This document shows positions 48,071 to 58,500 of a stretch of 64,000 nucleotides of DNA, piece after piece. Source of the DNA: Halomonas icarae. Lineage in GTDB: Bacteria; Pseudomonadota; Gammaproteobacteria; Pseudomonadales; Halomonadaceae. Every line of letters starts with the position of its first letter. Position 1 is the stretch's first letter. Position numbers and translations under genes: made by a program. The notes below the pieces were generated by a model that did not search any database, was not told the origin of the DNA, and was given only the letters and a program-made list of their open reading frames with translations. The stretch is taken from the NCBI RefSeq assembly GCF_009901955.1, contig NZ_WUTS01000001.1, forward strand, positions 993,034-1,057,033, read 5' to 3'.

Positions 48071-48126
48071 AGCGACAACCCTTGCAGGGCGGGGGGGAGG
48101 GCGCTGAGGCGCCATCCCTGGTCGCT
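48071..48126. other. Nested hairpin in the yciK/mupP convergent gap
   Basis: AGCGAC (48071-48076) pairs with GTCGCT (48121-48126), CAGGG (48085-48089) with CCCTG (48116-48120), and GGCGC (48100-48104) with GCGCC (48109-48113), all nested. It falls between two convergent stops, where a shared terminator would be expected, but no T-run marks either side. Confidence 0.4.
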
Positions 48127-48177
48127 ACCTCAGCCACTCTTGCTCCTCGTCCCGTACATATCGTCACTATCGAGGGC

Positions 48178-48837
48178 TCAACTCAGCGCCGCCACCAGCT
48201 CCTGGCCGGTCTCAAACCAGAGGTCGGCCGGCCAGCGACGATAGTCGTCACCCTCCTCGATATACCCCCAGCCTACTGCCACGGCGGTCATGCCGGCGGC
48301 CCTGGCCGCCTGCATGTCCCGCAGATGGTCACCGATGTACCAGCAGCGTGACGGAGGCGTATCCAGGTGGCGCGCCGCCTCCAGCAATGGCGCCGGGTCG
48401 GGCTTCTTGACCGGCAGGTCATCGGCACACAGCAGAGATCCCGGCGTCAGTGCCAGGCTCTCCACCAGGGGGGCGGCATAGGCACGCGGCTTGTTGGTGA
48501 CGATGCCCCACGGCGCCCCTTCGGCCTCCCAGGCGGTGAGCAGCGGGGCCAGCGGCGCAAAGACCCGGCTCTCGGCAGCCACGGCCTCGCCGTAGGCGGC
48601 GAGCAGGAAGCTGCGTGCTTCATCGTGTCCCGGCGCCTCCCGGGCCAGCCCCAGGGCGAGCTCGACCAGGGCGCTGCCACCGTTGGAGACCTGGGCACGG
48701 ATGACCGGGTAGGGCAGGGCATCGAGGCCATGATGTGCCCGCAGGGCATTGGTGGCCCGCGCCAGATCCGGTGCGGTATCCACCAGGGTGCCGTCGAGAT
48801 CGAAGAGCAGGGCGGCCGGACGAGAGATCGACATCAT
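48178..48837 (-). CDS. mupP: HAD phosphatase of the MupP/Gph type
   Basis: This 219-residue HAD-superfamily phosphatase has motif [10 protein letters not shown] near residue 13, the TNK threonine of motif II, and the PVKKPDP and [10 protein letters not shown] motifs III and IV. The gene overlaps ubiG by 4 bp (ATGA). This is the ubiG-mupP arrangement of Pseudomonas, where MupP dephosphorylates MurNAc-6-phosphate in cell-wall recycling. Phosphoglycolate phosphatase (Gph) is the closest alternative, so the symbol rests on context. Confidence 0.8.
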   Translation of the reverse strand: MMSISRPAALLFDLDGTLVDTAPDLARATNALRAHHGLDALPYPVIRAQVSNGGSALVELALGLAREAPGHDEARSFLLAAYGEAVAAESRVFAPLAPLLTAWEAEGAPWGIVTNKPRAYAAPLVESLALTPGSLLCADDLPVKKPDPAPLLEAARHLDTPPSRCWYIGDHLRDMQAARAAGMTAVAVGWGYIEEGDDYRRWPADLWFETGQELVAALS

Positions 48838-49559
48838 GTTTCCTCGCGACGGCAGTGCATCAGATAGTTGACCGAGACATCGGTCGGGTGCAGACGATAA
48901 CGGCGGCTCAGCGGGTTATAGATCAGCCCGCTCTGCTCGCGGACCTCAAGCCCCGCCTGCCGAGACCAGCGGGCCAGTTCGGCGGGACGAATGAACTTGG
49001 CATAGTCATGCGTGCCCCGGGGCAGCATGCGCAGCACATACTCCGCTCCGACCACGGCCAGGGCGAGCGCCTTGGGGTTGCGGTTGAGCGTCGAGAAGAA
49101 CACCTGCCCGCCGGGCTTGACCAGGGTCGCACAGGCGCGCACCACGGAGCTGGGGTCCGGCACGTGCTCGAGCATCTCCAGGCAGGTCACCACATCGAAG
49201 CTTGCCGGCGCCTCCTCGGCCAGGGCCTCGACGCTGACCCGCTGATAGTTGATCTCAAGCCCCTGCTCTTCGGCGTGAAGCCGAGCCACGCCCAGCGGCG
49301 CCTCACCCAGGTCGATGCCGATGACATCCGCGCCGCGGTGGGCCATTCCCTCGCTGAGGATGCCCCCGCCGCAGCCCACATCCAGTACCCGTCGCCCGGC
49401 CAGACCGGCGCGGGCATCGATGAAGTCCAGGCGCAGCGGATTGATGTCGTGCAACGGCTTGAACTCTCCGGTGCTATCCCACCAGCGCTCCGCCAGGGCC
49501 TCGAACTTGGCGATCTCGCCGGGATCCATGTTCTCCGCTTTCGACTGCGTTGCACCCAT
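48834..49559 (-). CDS. ubiG: Ubiquinone biosynthesis O-methyltransferase UbiG
   Basis: This 241-residue SAM-dependent methyltransferase performs both O-methylation steps of ubiquinone synthesis. The SAM motif is [13 protein letters not shown] near residue 50, followed by TCLEMLEHV and the characteristic N-terminal [16 protein letters not shown] 49559 has GGAG 7 nt upstream; the frame further upstream is non-coding. It is translationally coupled to mupP. galU diverges on the other strand. Confidence 0.95.
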   Translation of the reverse strand: MGATQSKAENMDPGEIAKFEALAERWWDSTGEFKPLHDINPLRLDFIDARAGLAGRRVLDVGCGGGILSEGMAHRGADVIGIDLGEAPLGVARLHAEEQGLEINYQRVSVEALAEEAPASFDVVTCLEMLEHVPDPSSVVRACATLVKPGGQVFFSTLNRNPKALALAVVGAEYVLRMLPRGTHDYAKFIRPAELARWSRQAGLEVREQSGLIYNPLSRRYRLHPTDVSVNYLMHCRREET

Positions 49560-49722
49560 TCGCTCTCTCCAGGTTGATAAGGGTGTGGTCGGTATCGCAG
49601 CGGTGGCAGGCTGCGACGAGTCCGGTATCATGAGCGTCATTCTACCCGTTCCCGGCGGCGACTTCCCCATGGCGCGGCGCCGCAGCGAACGCCACATCGC
49701 GACCCTCGACAAGGACTGCCCC

Positions 49723-50613
49723 ATGATTCGCAAGGCTGTGCTTCCCGTAGCCGGTTTCGGCACCCGTTGCCTGCCCGCCTCCAAGGCGATTCCCAAGGAG
49801 ATGATCACCATCGTCGACCGTCCGGTGATCCAGTATGTGGTCCAGGAGGCCGTCGACGCCGGTATCCGCGATATCGTGCTGGTGACCCATGCCAGCAAGG
49901 GGGCGATCGAGAACCACTTCGACAAGCACTTCGAGCTGGAGACGAGCCTCGAGGCCAAGGGCAAGCATGAGCTGCTCGAGGAGCTCAACGCGATTCTCCC
50001 CGACGACGTGAATATCATCGCTGTGCGCCAGCCGGAACCGCTGGGTCTGGGGCATGCGGTGCTCTGCGCCCGACCGGTGATCGGTGATGACGCTCCCTTC
50101 GCCGTGCTCCTGCCCGACGTGCTGGTAGACGACGAGGGACTGGAGCACAACGATCTCGCCGGCATGCTGGAGGCCTTCGAGTGCCGCGGCCATGCCCAGC
50201 TGATGGTCGAGGAGGTTCCTCACGAGATGACTCACAAGTATGGCATCGTCGATACCGGTGGGGAGGCCCCCGCGCCGGGAGCGTCGAGCCCCCTGGTCGG
50301 CGTGGTGGAGAAGCCGCCGGTGGAGGAGGCCCCCTCGAACCTGGCCGTGATCGGTCGCTATGTGCTGCCGGGCAGCATCTTCGCACGGCTTGCCGATACC
50401 CCGCCCGGCGCCGGAGGAGAGATCCAGCTCACCGACGCCATCGAGTCACTGCGTGCCGATGAGGGGGTCGATGCCTACCGAATGCGGGGCAAGACCTTCG
50501 ACTGCGGCCACCAGCTCGGTTATCTCGAGGCCACGCTCGCCTATGGCCGCCGCCATGCCCGCTTCGGGGAGGGCTTCCGCGAGCTGCTCGACCGCTACGC
50601 CGGGGAGGCCTGA
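49723..50613 (+). CDS. galU: UTP-glucose-1-phosphate uridylyltransferase
   Basis: This 296-residue nucleotidyltransferase makes UDP-glucose. The uridylyl site is [20 protein letters not shown], with [14 protein letters not shown] next and [12 protein letters not shown] near the end. AAGGA precedes the ATG. The next gene, 3 bp on, resembles UDP-glucose dehydrogenase but appears inactive, so UDP-glucose here is more likely used for glycan or osmolyte synthesis. That conclusion is inference. Confidence 0.96.
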   Translation: MIRKAVLPVAGFGTRCLPASKAIPKEMITIVDRPVIQYVVQEAVDAGIRDIVLVTHASKGAIENHFDKHFELETSLEAKGKHELLEELNAILPDDVNIIAVRQPEPLGLGHAVLCARPVIGDDAPFAVLLPDVLVDDEGLEHNDLAGMLEAFECRGHAQLMVEEVPHEMTHKYGIVDTGGEAPAPGASSPLVGVVEKPPVEEAPSNLAVIGRYVLPGSIFARLADTPPGAGGEIQLTDAIESLRADEGVDAYRMRGKTFDCGHQLGYLEATLAYGRRHARFGEGFRELLDRYAGEA

Positions 50614-50616
50614 GCC

Positions 50617-51906
50617 ATGCGCGTGCTGGTTCACGGTAGTGAGCTATCCGCTGCGACCGCCGCCGCTGCCCTCAGCTGGGTAGGCCACCGAGTCACCTGG
50701 CTACCGCATGTCGACCAGCCCTGGTCAACGCTGCGCCGTGCCGACTGGCTGGTCGGCGAGCCGCGGCTGCTCGACCAGCTCGAGAGCGGGCTGGCCGACG
50801 GCAGCCTGCGCCTGGCGGAGAGTGCCGAAGAGGCGCTGCAACGCCCTCAGGAGGTAATCTGGCTATCCCTCTCCCCGGAGCAGCGCGGCGAGCTCGACAC
50901 TCTCTTCATGGCGCTCGATGGCGTCGGCAACCAGCAGCGGTTGCTGGTCAACCACTCGACCTTTCCGGTCGGCGAGACCGAACACCTGGAGGGGCGTATG
51001 GGGGCTGGCAGCCACGCCGTGGCGCTGTCGGACATGATCGAGGAGGGGCGCGCCTGGGAGACCTTTACCCGCCCCAGTCGCTGGCTGCTGGGCTGTGATG
51101 ATGATGGTGCCGAGGCCCGCGTACGCGAGCTGCTGCGTGCCTTCAACCGCCGCCAGGAGGTGGTTCAACGCATGCCCAGGCGTGCCGCCGAGCTGACCAA
51201 GCTGGCGATCAACGGCATGCTGGCCACTCGCATCAGCTACATGAACGAGGTGGCGGGCCTGGCCGACAGCCTGGGTGTCGATGTCGAGTTCGTGCGCCAG
51301 GGTATGGGGTCCGACTCACGCATCGGCTACGAGTACCTCTACCCGGGGTGTGGCTTCGGTGGGCCCAACTTCTCCCGTGACCTGATGCGCCTGGCCGATG
51401 TGCAGTCCGCCAGCGGGCGACGTTCGGCGCTGCTCGAGCAGGTGCTCGATATCAACGAGCACAAGAAGGAGACGCTGTTCCGCAAGCTGTGGGCTCACTT
51501 CCACGGCCGACTGGAGGGGCGTTGCGTGGCCATCTGGGGGGCGGCCTTCAAGCCCGGTACCGCGCGTATCGATCACGCCCCGGTGCTGAGCCTGCTGCGG
51601 GCGCTATGGGCGCAGGGGGTGCGCGTGCGTCTGCATGATCCGGCGGCCCTGCCGGCGCTGCGACAGGAGGTCGGCGATCACCCGCTGCTGGAGAGCATGG
51701 AAGGGGACCCGCTGGAAGCGTGTCATGGAGCCGACGCCCTGATGCTGGTCACCGAGTGGAAGGCCTACTGGAACCCGGACTGGCGTCGACTGGCCGACCT
51801 GCTGGAGGAGCGCCTGGTCCTCGATGGCCGCAATATCTATGACCCGGCATGGGTCGCCGCCCAGGGCCTTCACTACCGAGGCATCGGTCGCCGCGCCGAT
51901 CCCTGA
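50617..51906 (+). CDS. UDP-glucose dehydrogenase-like protein with lost active-site residues
   Basis: The 429-residue protein follows galU by 3 bp and aligns over its length with UDP-glucose 6-dehydrogenases. Typical parts are STFPVGE (near 114), ELTKLAINGMLATRISYMNE (near 192) and a C-terminal UDP-binding domain. The NAD loop, normally GxGxxG, reads GSELSA (residues 7-12). The catalytic cysteine of GGSCFPKD is replaced by Asn251 (GGPNFSRD). Lys195, Asn199 and Asp255 remain, and Cys245 sits six residues before the lost position. A non-catalytic or altered enzyme is likely. Confidence 0.8.
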   Translation: MRVLVHGSELSAATAAAALSWVGHRVTWLPHVDQPWSTLRRADWLVGEPRLLDQLESGLADGSLRLAESAEEALQRPQEVIWLSLSPEQRGELDTLFMALDGVGNQQRLLVNHSTFPVGETEHLEGRMGAGSHAVALSDMIEEGRAWETFTRPSRWLLGCDDDGAEARVRELLRAFNRRQEVVQRMPRRAAELTKLAINGMLATRISYMNEVAGLADSLGVDVEFVRQGMGSDSRIGYEYLYPGCGFGGPNFSRDLMRLADVQSASGRRSALLEQVLDINEHKKETLFRKLWAHFHGRLEGRCVAIWGAAFKPGTARIDHAPVLSLLRALWAQGVRVRLHDPAALPALRQEVGDHPLLESMEGDPLEACHGADALMLVTEWKAYWNPDWRRLADLLEERLVLDGRNIYDPAWVAAQGLHYRGIGRRADP

Positions 51907-51946
51907 GCCAGCCATCAATGGTTCGCCGCCCCGCCTCCTGAGACAG

Positions 51947-52528
51947 TCAGCAGGCAGCGGGGGCGCTCAGGCCTGAGAAATTGGCGGCAGCGAAGCGCCA
52001 GTTGGCCAGTGCCCAGAAGGCGTCGAGGCCTGCCGCGGTGTCGGTATCCTGGCCGCCGGTCAGATGGTGGACCAGCAGGGGCGTCAGGCCACGGCTCAAG
52101 GGCAGATCGTGTACGTCGCCGGCCATCACCTCGAGTCTCTGGGCATCGCGTACCAGCCATACCCAACCACCGGGGGACGCATCGCTGGCGGCGGTGGCAA
52201 TGGCCTGGCGCAAGCCGGTGATATCACCCCAACGTGCCGCGATGGCCTGGCCGAGGGCATCATCGGGTGCGCCACCCTGCGGCGACAGGGAGTGCCAATG
52301 GAAAATAAAGGCCCAGGCCTGGGCTGCCTGCCTGGCGAGCTCACCCTCGGCGCCAAGCAGAATGGCCTCCAGCGAGGCGTTCGCCCAGGGCGTGCCCTCC
52401 ACCAGCTGGTTGAGTCGGGCCACGCAGGCGCGCTGGGTCTGACTGTGACGCTGGATAACCGTCTCACGGGAGAGGTGAGGTGCCAGGGCCTTGATGTCAT
52501 AGGGTAGGGCAGGCAGTTCGAAAGGCAT
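51947..52528 (-). CDS. Fe/Mn superoxide dismutase-like protein lacking the metal ligands
   Basis: The 193-residue protein, begun at MPFELPALPYD with AAGGA 6 nt upstream, aligns along its whole length with Fe-SOD (LPALPYDIKALAPHLS, LSPQGG, GGWVWLVRD, FWALANWRFAAANF). The four metal ligands of SodB (His26, His73, Asp156, His160) correspond by eye to Arg27, Phe74, His155 and Gly159, and Tyr34 to Cys35. It probably cannot bind Fe or Mn in the usual site. A true sod gene would lie elsewhere. Confidence 0.8.
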   Translation of the reverse strand: MPFELPALPYDIKALAPHLSRETVIQRHSQTQRACVARLNQLVEGTPWANASLEAILLGAEGELARQAAQAWAFIFHWHSLSPQGGAPDDALGQAIAARWGDITGLRQAIATAASDASPGGWVWLVRDAQRLEVMAGDVHDLPLSRGLTPLLVHHLTGGQDTDTAAGLDAFWALANWRFAAANFSGLSAPAAC

Positions 52529-52705
52529 CGGGCTTCCTTGGGCGACGAAGGCGGTGACAGGTGCTGCGTTGGCGCCGCCCCGTGTGCCGACGAGCATAAA
52601 CCCTTTACACTATCGCCGACCCATGGGCGATGCCTCCGGACCTCGCGGCATGATACCAGCTGCCCTACACACAGGCATCCGCCCCAGCCACACAAGGAGT
52701 AGAGC

Positions 52706-53575
52706 ATGGCAGAGCGTCCGGAACCGCGCCGCTACACCGGACCGATCGTCCCGGATCCCGAGGCCAGCCTGGCGCCATACCGCCCGCGCTGGCCCGAGCC
52801 GCCGCGGATATGGCCGCTGTGGTTGCTGGTTCTGATCCTCGCCGGCGCCCTGGTCGTCATGGGCTGGTTCGGCTGGCAGGAGCACCAGCGCCTGGTATCC
52901 CAGAACACCCGACTGAGCGGTGAGCTCTCCAACATCCACGCTCGCTTCGATACCACCATCGGTGAGGGTGATGGCATCGATCGTCTGAAGGAGCGTGTCG
53001 AGGCCCTGACACGCCAGGATGAGACCCATGAGCGGCATTTCGACGTGGTCGAGGAGGATATTGCAGCGGGACTCGAGCGGCTGGAGGCTCTCGTCGAGGA
53101 GCAGAGAACACGGCTGACACGCATGGGGGAGGCCGCCGCTAACCGAGAGGCGCTGCTTTCGGCCTTTCAGGAGTCGCTCGATGCCCTGGAGCGTGCCGGA
53201 GAACAGGGGCGCCGTGCACTGGCCGAGCGCCTGGACCTGGTCAGTGAGAGCCACGATGCCAGCGTCCAGCGGCTCGCCGAGCTCCAGGGCCGAATTGTCG
53301 ATGCTGCCGACCTCAACAGGGCGCGTGAAGAGCGGGAGGCAGCCGAAAGCCGTCTCGCCGCCGCCCAGGAAGCACAGCTTGCTCGCCTCGAGACGTTGCA
53401 GGCGCGCGTGGCAACACTGGCGGATGCGCTTGAAGGTGCCGGCGAGGCGCGGGAAGATAGGCAACAACAACAGGATGCCCTGCGATCACGCCTGGCTGCG
53501 CTGGAGACCGATATTGGCGAAATGCGGCGCAGCCAGCTAGCCCTCAGCGCCCGACTCGAGGCACTGCGGCCGTGA
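52706..53575 (+). CDS. Unknown single-pass membrane coiled-coil protein, linked to tamAB
   Basis: This 289-residue protein is not recognised. A Pro-rich cytoplasmic-looking N-terminus (residues 1-36) leads to one membrane helix (about 37-56, WPLWLLVLILAGALVVMGWF), then about 230 residues of nearly continuous coiled coil rich in Glu, Arg, Leu and Ala. No enzymatic motif is seen. It ends 50 bp before tamA on the same strand, so it is probably in the tamAB operon. It could be a periplasmic spacer or scaffold. No cysteines are seen. Confidence 0.7.
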   Translation: MAERPEPRRYTGPIVPDPEASLAPYRPRWPEPPRIWPLWLLVLILAGALVVMGWFGWQEHQRLVSQNTRLSGELSNIHARFDTTIGEGDGIDRLKERVEALTRQDETHERHFDVVEEDIAAGLERLEALVEEQRTRLTRMGEAAANREALLSAFQESLDALERAGEQGRRALAERLDLVSESHDASVQRLAELQGRIVDAADLNRAREEREAAESRLAAAQEAQLARLETLQARVATLADALEGAGEAREDRQQQQDALRSRLAALETDIGEMRRSQLALSARLEALRP

Positions 53576-53625
53576 GGCTGATACCGTCGCATCCCCGGGA
53601 GTCGCAAACGACAAGGCGTAAGGAT

Positions 53626-55500
53626 ATGGAGAATCGGTTAGTGCTACGCCTGATCGCGGCGACGCTGATGCTAGGCCTGCTGCCTGCCTCGACGGTGCTG
53701 GCCATCGAGGCGCGGGTCGAGGGGCTCAAGGGTGACCCGGCGGCTAACATTCGTCATTACTTGGATGGGCTGGACGAGAGCCAGTACAGCCGAACACGGC
53801 TGGAGGGGGAGTCGCGGCGACGTGCCGCCGAGGCGATGCGCGCCTACGGCTATTACGAGCCGAAGATCGAGGCTCGCCTGGCCGAAGGAGAGCCGCCCGA
53901 GTATGTCGAGCTGACCATCGACCCGGGCCCAAGAGTACGCATCGAGACCCTCGACTTCCGACTCGAGGGGGATGCCCGGGAGGACCCTCCCTTTCAGAAA
54001 GCCATCGATGACTTTCCTCTGGCCGTCGGGGACCCCCTGGTGCATGCCCCTTATGACAGCCTGCGTGGCCGTCTGGCCAACCTCTCTCTGGAACGCGGTT
54101 ACTTCGAGTGGCGCTATAGCGATCGTCGCATGGAGGTACGCCCCTTCGACGAAAGCGCTCGCCTCTACCTGACCCTGGATAGTGGTCCACGCTACCGTTT
54201 CGGCAATGTCAGCATCAGCGGTAGCCATATCGAGCCAGACCGACTACGCCGGCTGCTTCCCTTCACCCCGGGAGCCCCCTACCTGGCCGGTGAGCTGGCC
54301 ACGTTCAACCAACGGCTCGGGCAGACCGAGTGGTTCCGCTCCGTCACCGTGAGACCGCGGCTGGAGAGTAGCTCTCTGGCGCTCGAGGAGGAGAGGGCGG
54401 GTTGGGCCGAGGCGGTGGCCAGCGAGGGGGGAACCCGCTATGGAGCCCGCTATGACACGACAACGCATGTATCGGCGGCAGGTCTGGAGGGCGTGACGGC
54501 GCTGGCCGCGCGTCAGGAAGAGCGTCCCTCTGTCCCCATCGATGTCAAGGTGGCCCCGGCCGACCGTCACCGTTTCGAGGTCGGGGTCGGCTATGCCACC
54601 GATGTCGGGCCTCGCATGCGCTTCTCATGGGACCAGCCGTGGATCAATCGCTATGGCCATGGGCTGGATCATGATCTCTATCTATCGGCGCCCCAGCAGC
54701 GCTTCGGGGGTGTCTATACACTGCCGCTCGATAACCCTCTGCGCGACAGCTACCGATTCCAGTATGGGCTCAGCCACAAGGACACCGATGATACGCGCTC
54801 CCTGGAGGCAACCCTGGAGGGGGCGCGACGCTGGGAGTTCGAGAACGGCTGGATCCAGCATCTCTATGTGCGTACCACCTACGAGGACTTCACCCAGGGT
54901 AACGATAACGAGCAGGTATTGCTGCTCTACCCGGGGATACGCTGGTCGCGTACCCGTACTCGCAATCCCACCTTTCCCAGCTGGGGCGACCGCCAACGGC
55001 TAAGTCTGGAGGTCTCCGACGGTCTGTGGGGTTCCGACGCCGACTTCGTACGCGTGACCGGAGAGTCACGCTGGATCCGCAAGATCGGTGCCGATAACCG
55101 TGTGGTGACCGGACTCGGTCTGGGAGCGATCGAAACCAGCGACTTCTCGCTGATTCCACCTTCGTTGCGCTTCTTCGCGGGTGGCGACAACAGCGTGCGT
55201 GGCTACGGCTACGAGAGCCTCTCGCCCCGCGATGACGAGGGCAAGCTCACCGGCGGTCAGCAGCTGCTGACCTATAGCCTGGAGTGGCAGCGCCGCGTGA
55301 CCGGCGACTGGTGGGGCGCGGCCTTCGTCGATACCGGTGACGCCTTCGAGGAGTGGGGCCCCGACGATCTCAAGACCGGCGCCGGTCTAGGCGTGCGCTG
55401 GATATCACCGGTCGGACCGATTCGCCTGGATATCGCTCACCCCTTCGACGACGAGGACAATTCGTGGCGCCTACACTTCGCCATCGGTCCAGAGTTCTGA
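53626..55500 (+). CDS. tamA: TamA, outer-membrane translocation and assembly Omp85 protein
   Basis: This 624-residue outer-membrane protein has a signal peptide ending near STVLA, three POTRA domains and a C-terminal Omp85 beta-barrel ending in an aromatic-terminal strand (LHFAIGPEF). The VRGYGYESLSPRD motif of Omp85 loop 6 is present. ATG 53626 gives a good signal peptide; a GTG further upstream overlaps the previous gene. TamA works with TamB in outer-membrane protein insertion and phospholipid transport. Confidence 0.94.
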   Translation: MENRLVLRLIAATLMLGLLPASTVLAIEARVEGLKGDPAANIRHYLDGLDESQYSRTRLEGESRRRAAEAMRAYGYYEPKIEARLAEGEPPEYVELTIDPGPRVRIETLDFRLEGDAREDPPFQKAIDDFPLAVGDPLVHAPYDSLRGRLANLSLERGYFEWRYSDRRMEVRPFDESARLYLTLDSGPRYRFGNVSISGSHIEPDRLRRLLPFTPGAPYLAGELATFNQRLGQTEWFRSVTVRPRLESSSLALEEERAGWAEAVASEGGTRYGARYDTTTHVSAAGLEGVTALAARQEERPSVPIDVKVAPADRHRFEVGVGYATDVGPRMRFSWDQPWINRYGHGLDHDLYLSAPQQRFGGVYTLPLDNPLRDSYRFQYGLSHKDTDDTRSLEATLEGARRWEFENGWIQHLYVRTTYEDFTQGNDNEQVLLLYPGIRWSRTRTRNPTFPSWGDRQRLSLEVSDGLWGSDADFVRVTGESRWIRKIGADNRVVTGLGLGAIETSDFSLIPPSLRFFAGGDNSVRGYGYESLSPRDDEGKLTGGQQLLTYSLEWQRRVTGDWWGAAFVDTGDAFEEWGPDDLKTGAGLGVRWISPVGPIRLDIAHPFDDEDNSWRLHFAIGPEF

Positions 55501-58500
55501 GCCTGCTCTGGTCGCTGTTTCGTTTACTGATCCTATTGCCCCTGTGGCTTCTTGGTCTGGTAATGCTGCTCCTGGGGCTGGGGCTCTCGCCATGGGGATT
55601 CGGGCTGCTGCTCGACCAGGGCGAGCGTATGGGGCTGCTCCAGGTGGATGCCTATGAGGGGGCACCCCTCGACCGGCTGCAGCTCGACGGCTTCGCCATG
55701 CAGGCCGGGCCAGCCAGCCTCTCCTTGGATCACTTCGAGCTCGCCTGGTCGGAGGAGTGCGTGCTGTCCGGTCGACTCTGCCTGGAGGTGCTCGGTGTCG
55801 AGGGCGCGCGGCTGCGTCTGGGTGATAGCGAGCCCACCGACGAGCCGCCGCCATCTCCCGCCGGCGACCCCCTCGCCGCCATCGCGCTGCCGTTCCCCAT
55901 CGAGCTCAGGCGGCTCTATCTCGAGGACGTCGAGGTGCTGCTGGCCGATGGCACGCGCTTGAGCTGGGATCACTTCAGCACCGCGGCCGTGGCCGAAGGC
56001 GATACGCTCAGGCTGATGCCGACGCGTCTCTCCGGCACCCGACTGCGCCTACCGCTGACCCCGGGGGCACAGCTGGCACTGGCCGGGGGGGAGCGGGACG
56101 GACCTCGCCTCACGGCCACCGCCATCGATGCGGCCATCGCCGTGCGCTCACCGCTGCCCGATGAGGTGGCCGCGTCGGCGGAAGGCATGTCGGCCGCGGT
56201 CCTGGAGGAGCAGCCACGCCGCGCGCTGCCCGAGATCACTCTGCCGCTGAGGGTGGAGGTGCCCGAGCTGCTGGTGGAGGACAGCGCGGTGGAGGGCGCC
56301 GTGGAGTATGGGGTCGAGCGCCTGGCCCTCTCGCTGTTCGCGGAGGGGCACTCGGTGGAGGTGCGCCCGCTGGAGGTCTCGACACCCGATGGCGACGCCA
56401 GCCTCGAGGCCGCCATCGCGCTGACCGATGACTACCCGCTCGAGCTCCGACTCGAGAGCGCCCTGTGGCTACCGGAGTTGATGCCGGGGCTTGCCGGGCA
56501 GCGTATCGAACTGGGCCTGGACGGCACGCTTGCCGACCTGCTGATGCGCCTCGAGCTGAGTGGCCCGCTTGACCTCAAGCTGGATGCCCGGGCCGATCTC
56601 CTCGACCCCACGCTGCCGCTTACCGCCAGCCTGACCAGCGATCTGCTGCAGTGGCCACTACCCGGTCAACAGACCACCACCAACGCCGACGGCGTGGAGG
56701 TTGCCGTCGAGCCCTGGCTGGTCGAGGACCTGGTTCTGCGCCTGGAGGGCAGCCTGGTGGACTACCGCCTCGCCGCCTCACTCGATGCCGAAGGGCCCCA
56801 GCTACCCTTCACCCGCCTCGCCCTGACCGGCAGCGGCAATCTGACACATTTCGCCTGGAAGCCGCTGTCGCTTGCCATGAACGGTGCCTCCGTGATCAGC
56901 CGCGGGCGGATCGACTGGGAGGACGGCATCGGTGTCGATGCTCGCGCTCGCCTGGACAATGTCGACCCGAAGCCCTTTGTGGAGGGGCTGTCCGGTCGAC
57001 TCGATGGCGACGTGGCGGTACGTTTTCGCCAGGGAGATGCCGGCTGGACGCTGGCGGTTCCCGAGCTGACCATCGACGGTGAGTTGCAGGAGCGAAACCT
57101 GGCCCTGCGTGCCGAACTCGCTGGCGACAGCGAAATGCGCTGGAACATCGAGAGCCTGAATTTTCGTCAGGGCGAGAACCGCCTGCAGCTGGCGGGGCGG
57201 GTCAGCGAGTCTGATATTGACCTCTCCGGCGAGGTCGACATGCCGAACCTGGCAAGCCTGCATGACGCGCTGTCTGGCCGCATCAGCGGTGGTCTCGAGG
57301 CCGCCGGCAGCCTTGAATCACCCAGCCTCGATCTGAACCTCGTTGGCGAGTCACTGGCCTTTGCCGAGAACCGACTCGTTGAGCTCAGGCTGGCCGGCCG
57401 GGTCAGCGGCTTCGAGGACCCCGCCATGGAGGCAACGCTGGAGCTTGCCGGCCTCGAGGCCGGTGGTCAGCGTCTCGACGAGGCCGTGCTGGCCCTGGAT
57501 GGCCGGCTCTCCGAGCACCGCCTGACCCTGGAGGCCTCGGCGCCCCCCGGCATGCCGCTGTCACGGGCATCACTGGCCTTGGCGGCCGGACTCGACCAGG
57601 ATCGAGGCCGCTACGCGGGACAGCTGTCCCGACTCGAGGTCGATGCCGAGCAGGGTGACCTGCGCCTGGCCGACCCAGCGGTGTTCACCGCCAACGTCGA
57701 CCAGGGGAGTGCCCGCGTACAACCTTTCTGCCTGGTTCGGCAACAGGGCGGTGGCCTGTGCCTGGTGGAGCCCCTGGAAACCTCTCCAGCGGGTGGCGAA
57801 CTGCGCCTCAGGCTCGCTGAGGTACCCATGGCACTCCTCGACCCCTTCCTGCCACAGGGCTGGGCGGCCCAGGGCAATACCGAGCTGGATCTCGATGCGA
57901 GCTGGGGCGCCGATGGCAGCTGGCGGGCGGAAGGCAGCCTGCAGAGCCGACTGGCACTCGACGGCCAGGACGCCTACGGCCAGCCCTGGTCTCTGCCGGA
58001 GGCACGGCTCGAAGGCGAAATCAGTGCCGATGACCAGGCCGCCGAACTGGCCCTCGAGCTCAATCTCGCCCAGGCCGGTGGGCTGGCACTGACGGCACGG
58101 GTCGATGACCCTGTCGACGAAGGGCGCCTCACGGGCCGGCTCTCTGTCGATGAGCTGCGTCTGTCGCCCTATCGTGATCTCGTTACCGGCATGGAGACTT
58201 TGGAGGGAAGGCTTACCGGTAATATCGACCTGGCCGGTCGGCTCGAGGCGCCCGAGATGCGCGGGCGCATCGCCCTGGCCGGCCTGAAGGCCAGCGGGGC
58301 CGATGTGCCGGTGGAGGTGCACGATGGTGAGTTTGGCATCGACCTCAACGGCACGGCGGCCACCATCGACGGCTACATTGCCGCCAAGGAGGGGCGCCTG
58401 AATATCGACGGCAATGCCGCCTGGCCATCGCCGGAGAAGTGGCGCGCCGATCTGTCGCTACGCGGCGTCGACCAGCCGGTACTGGCGGTGCTACCCGAGT

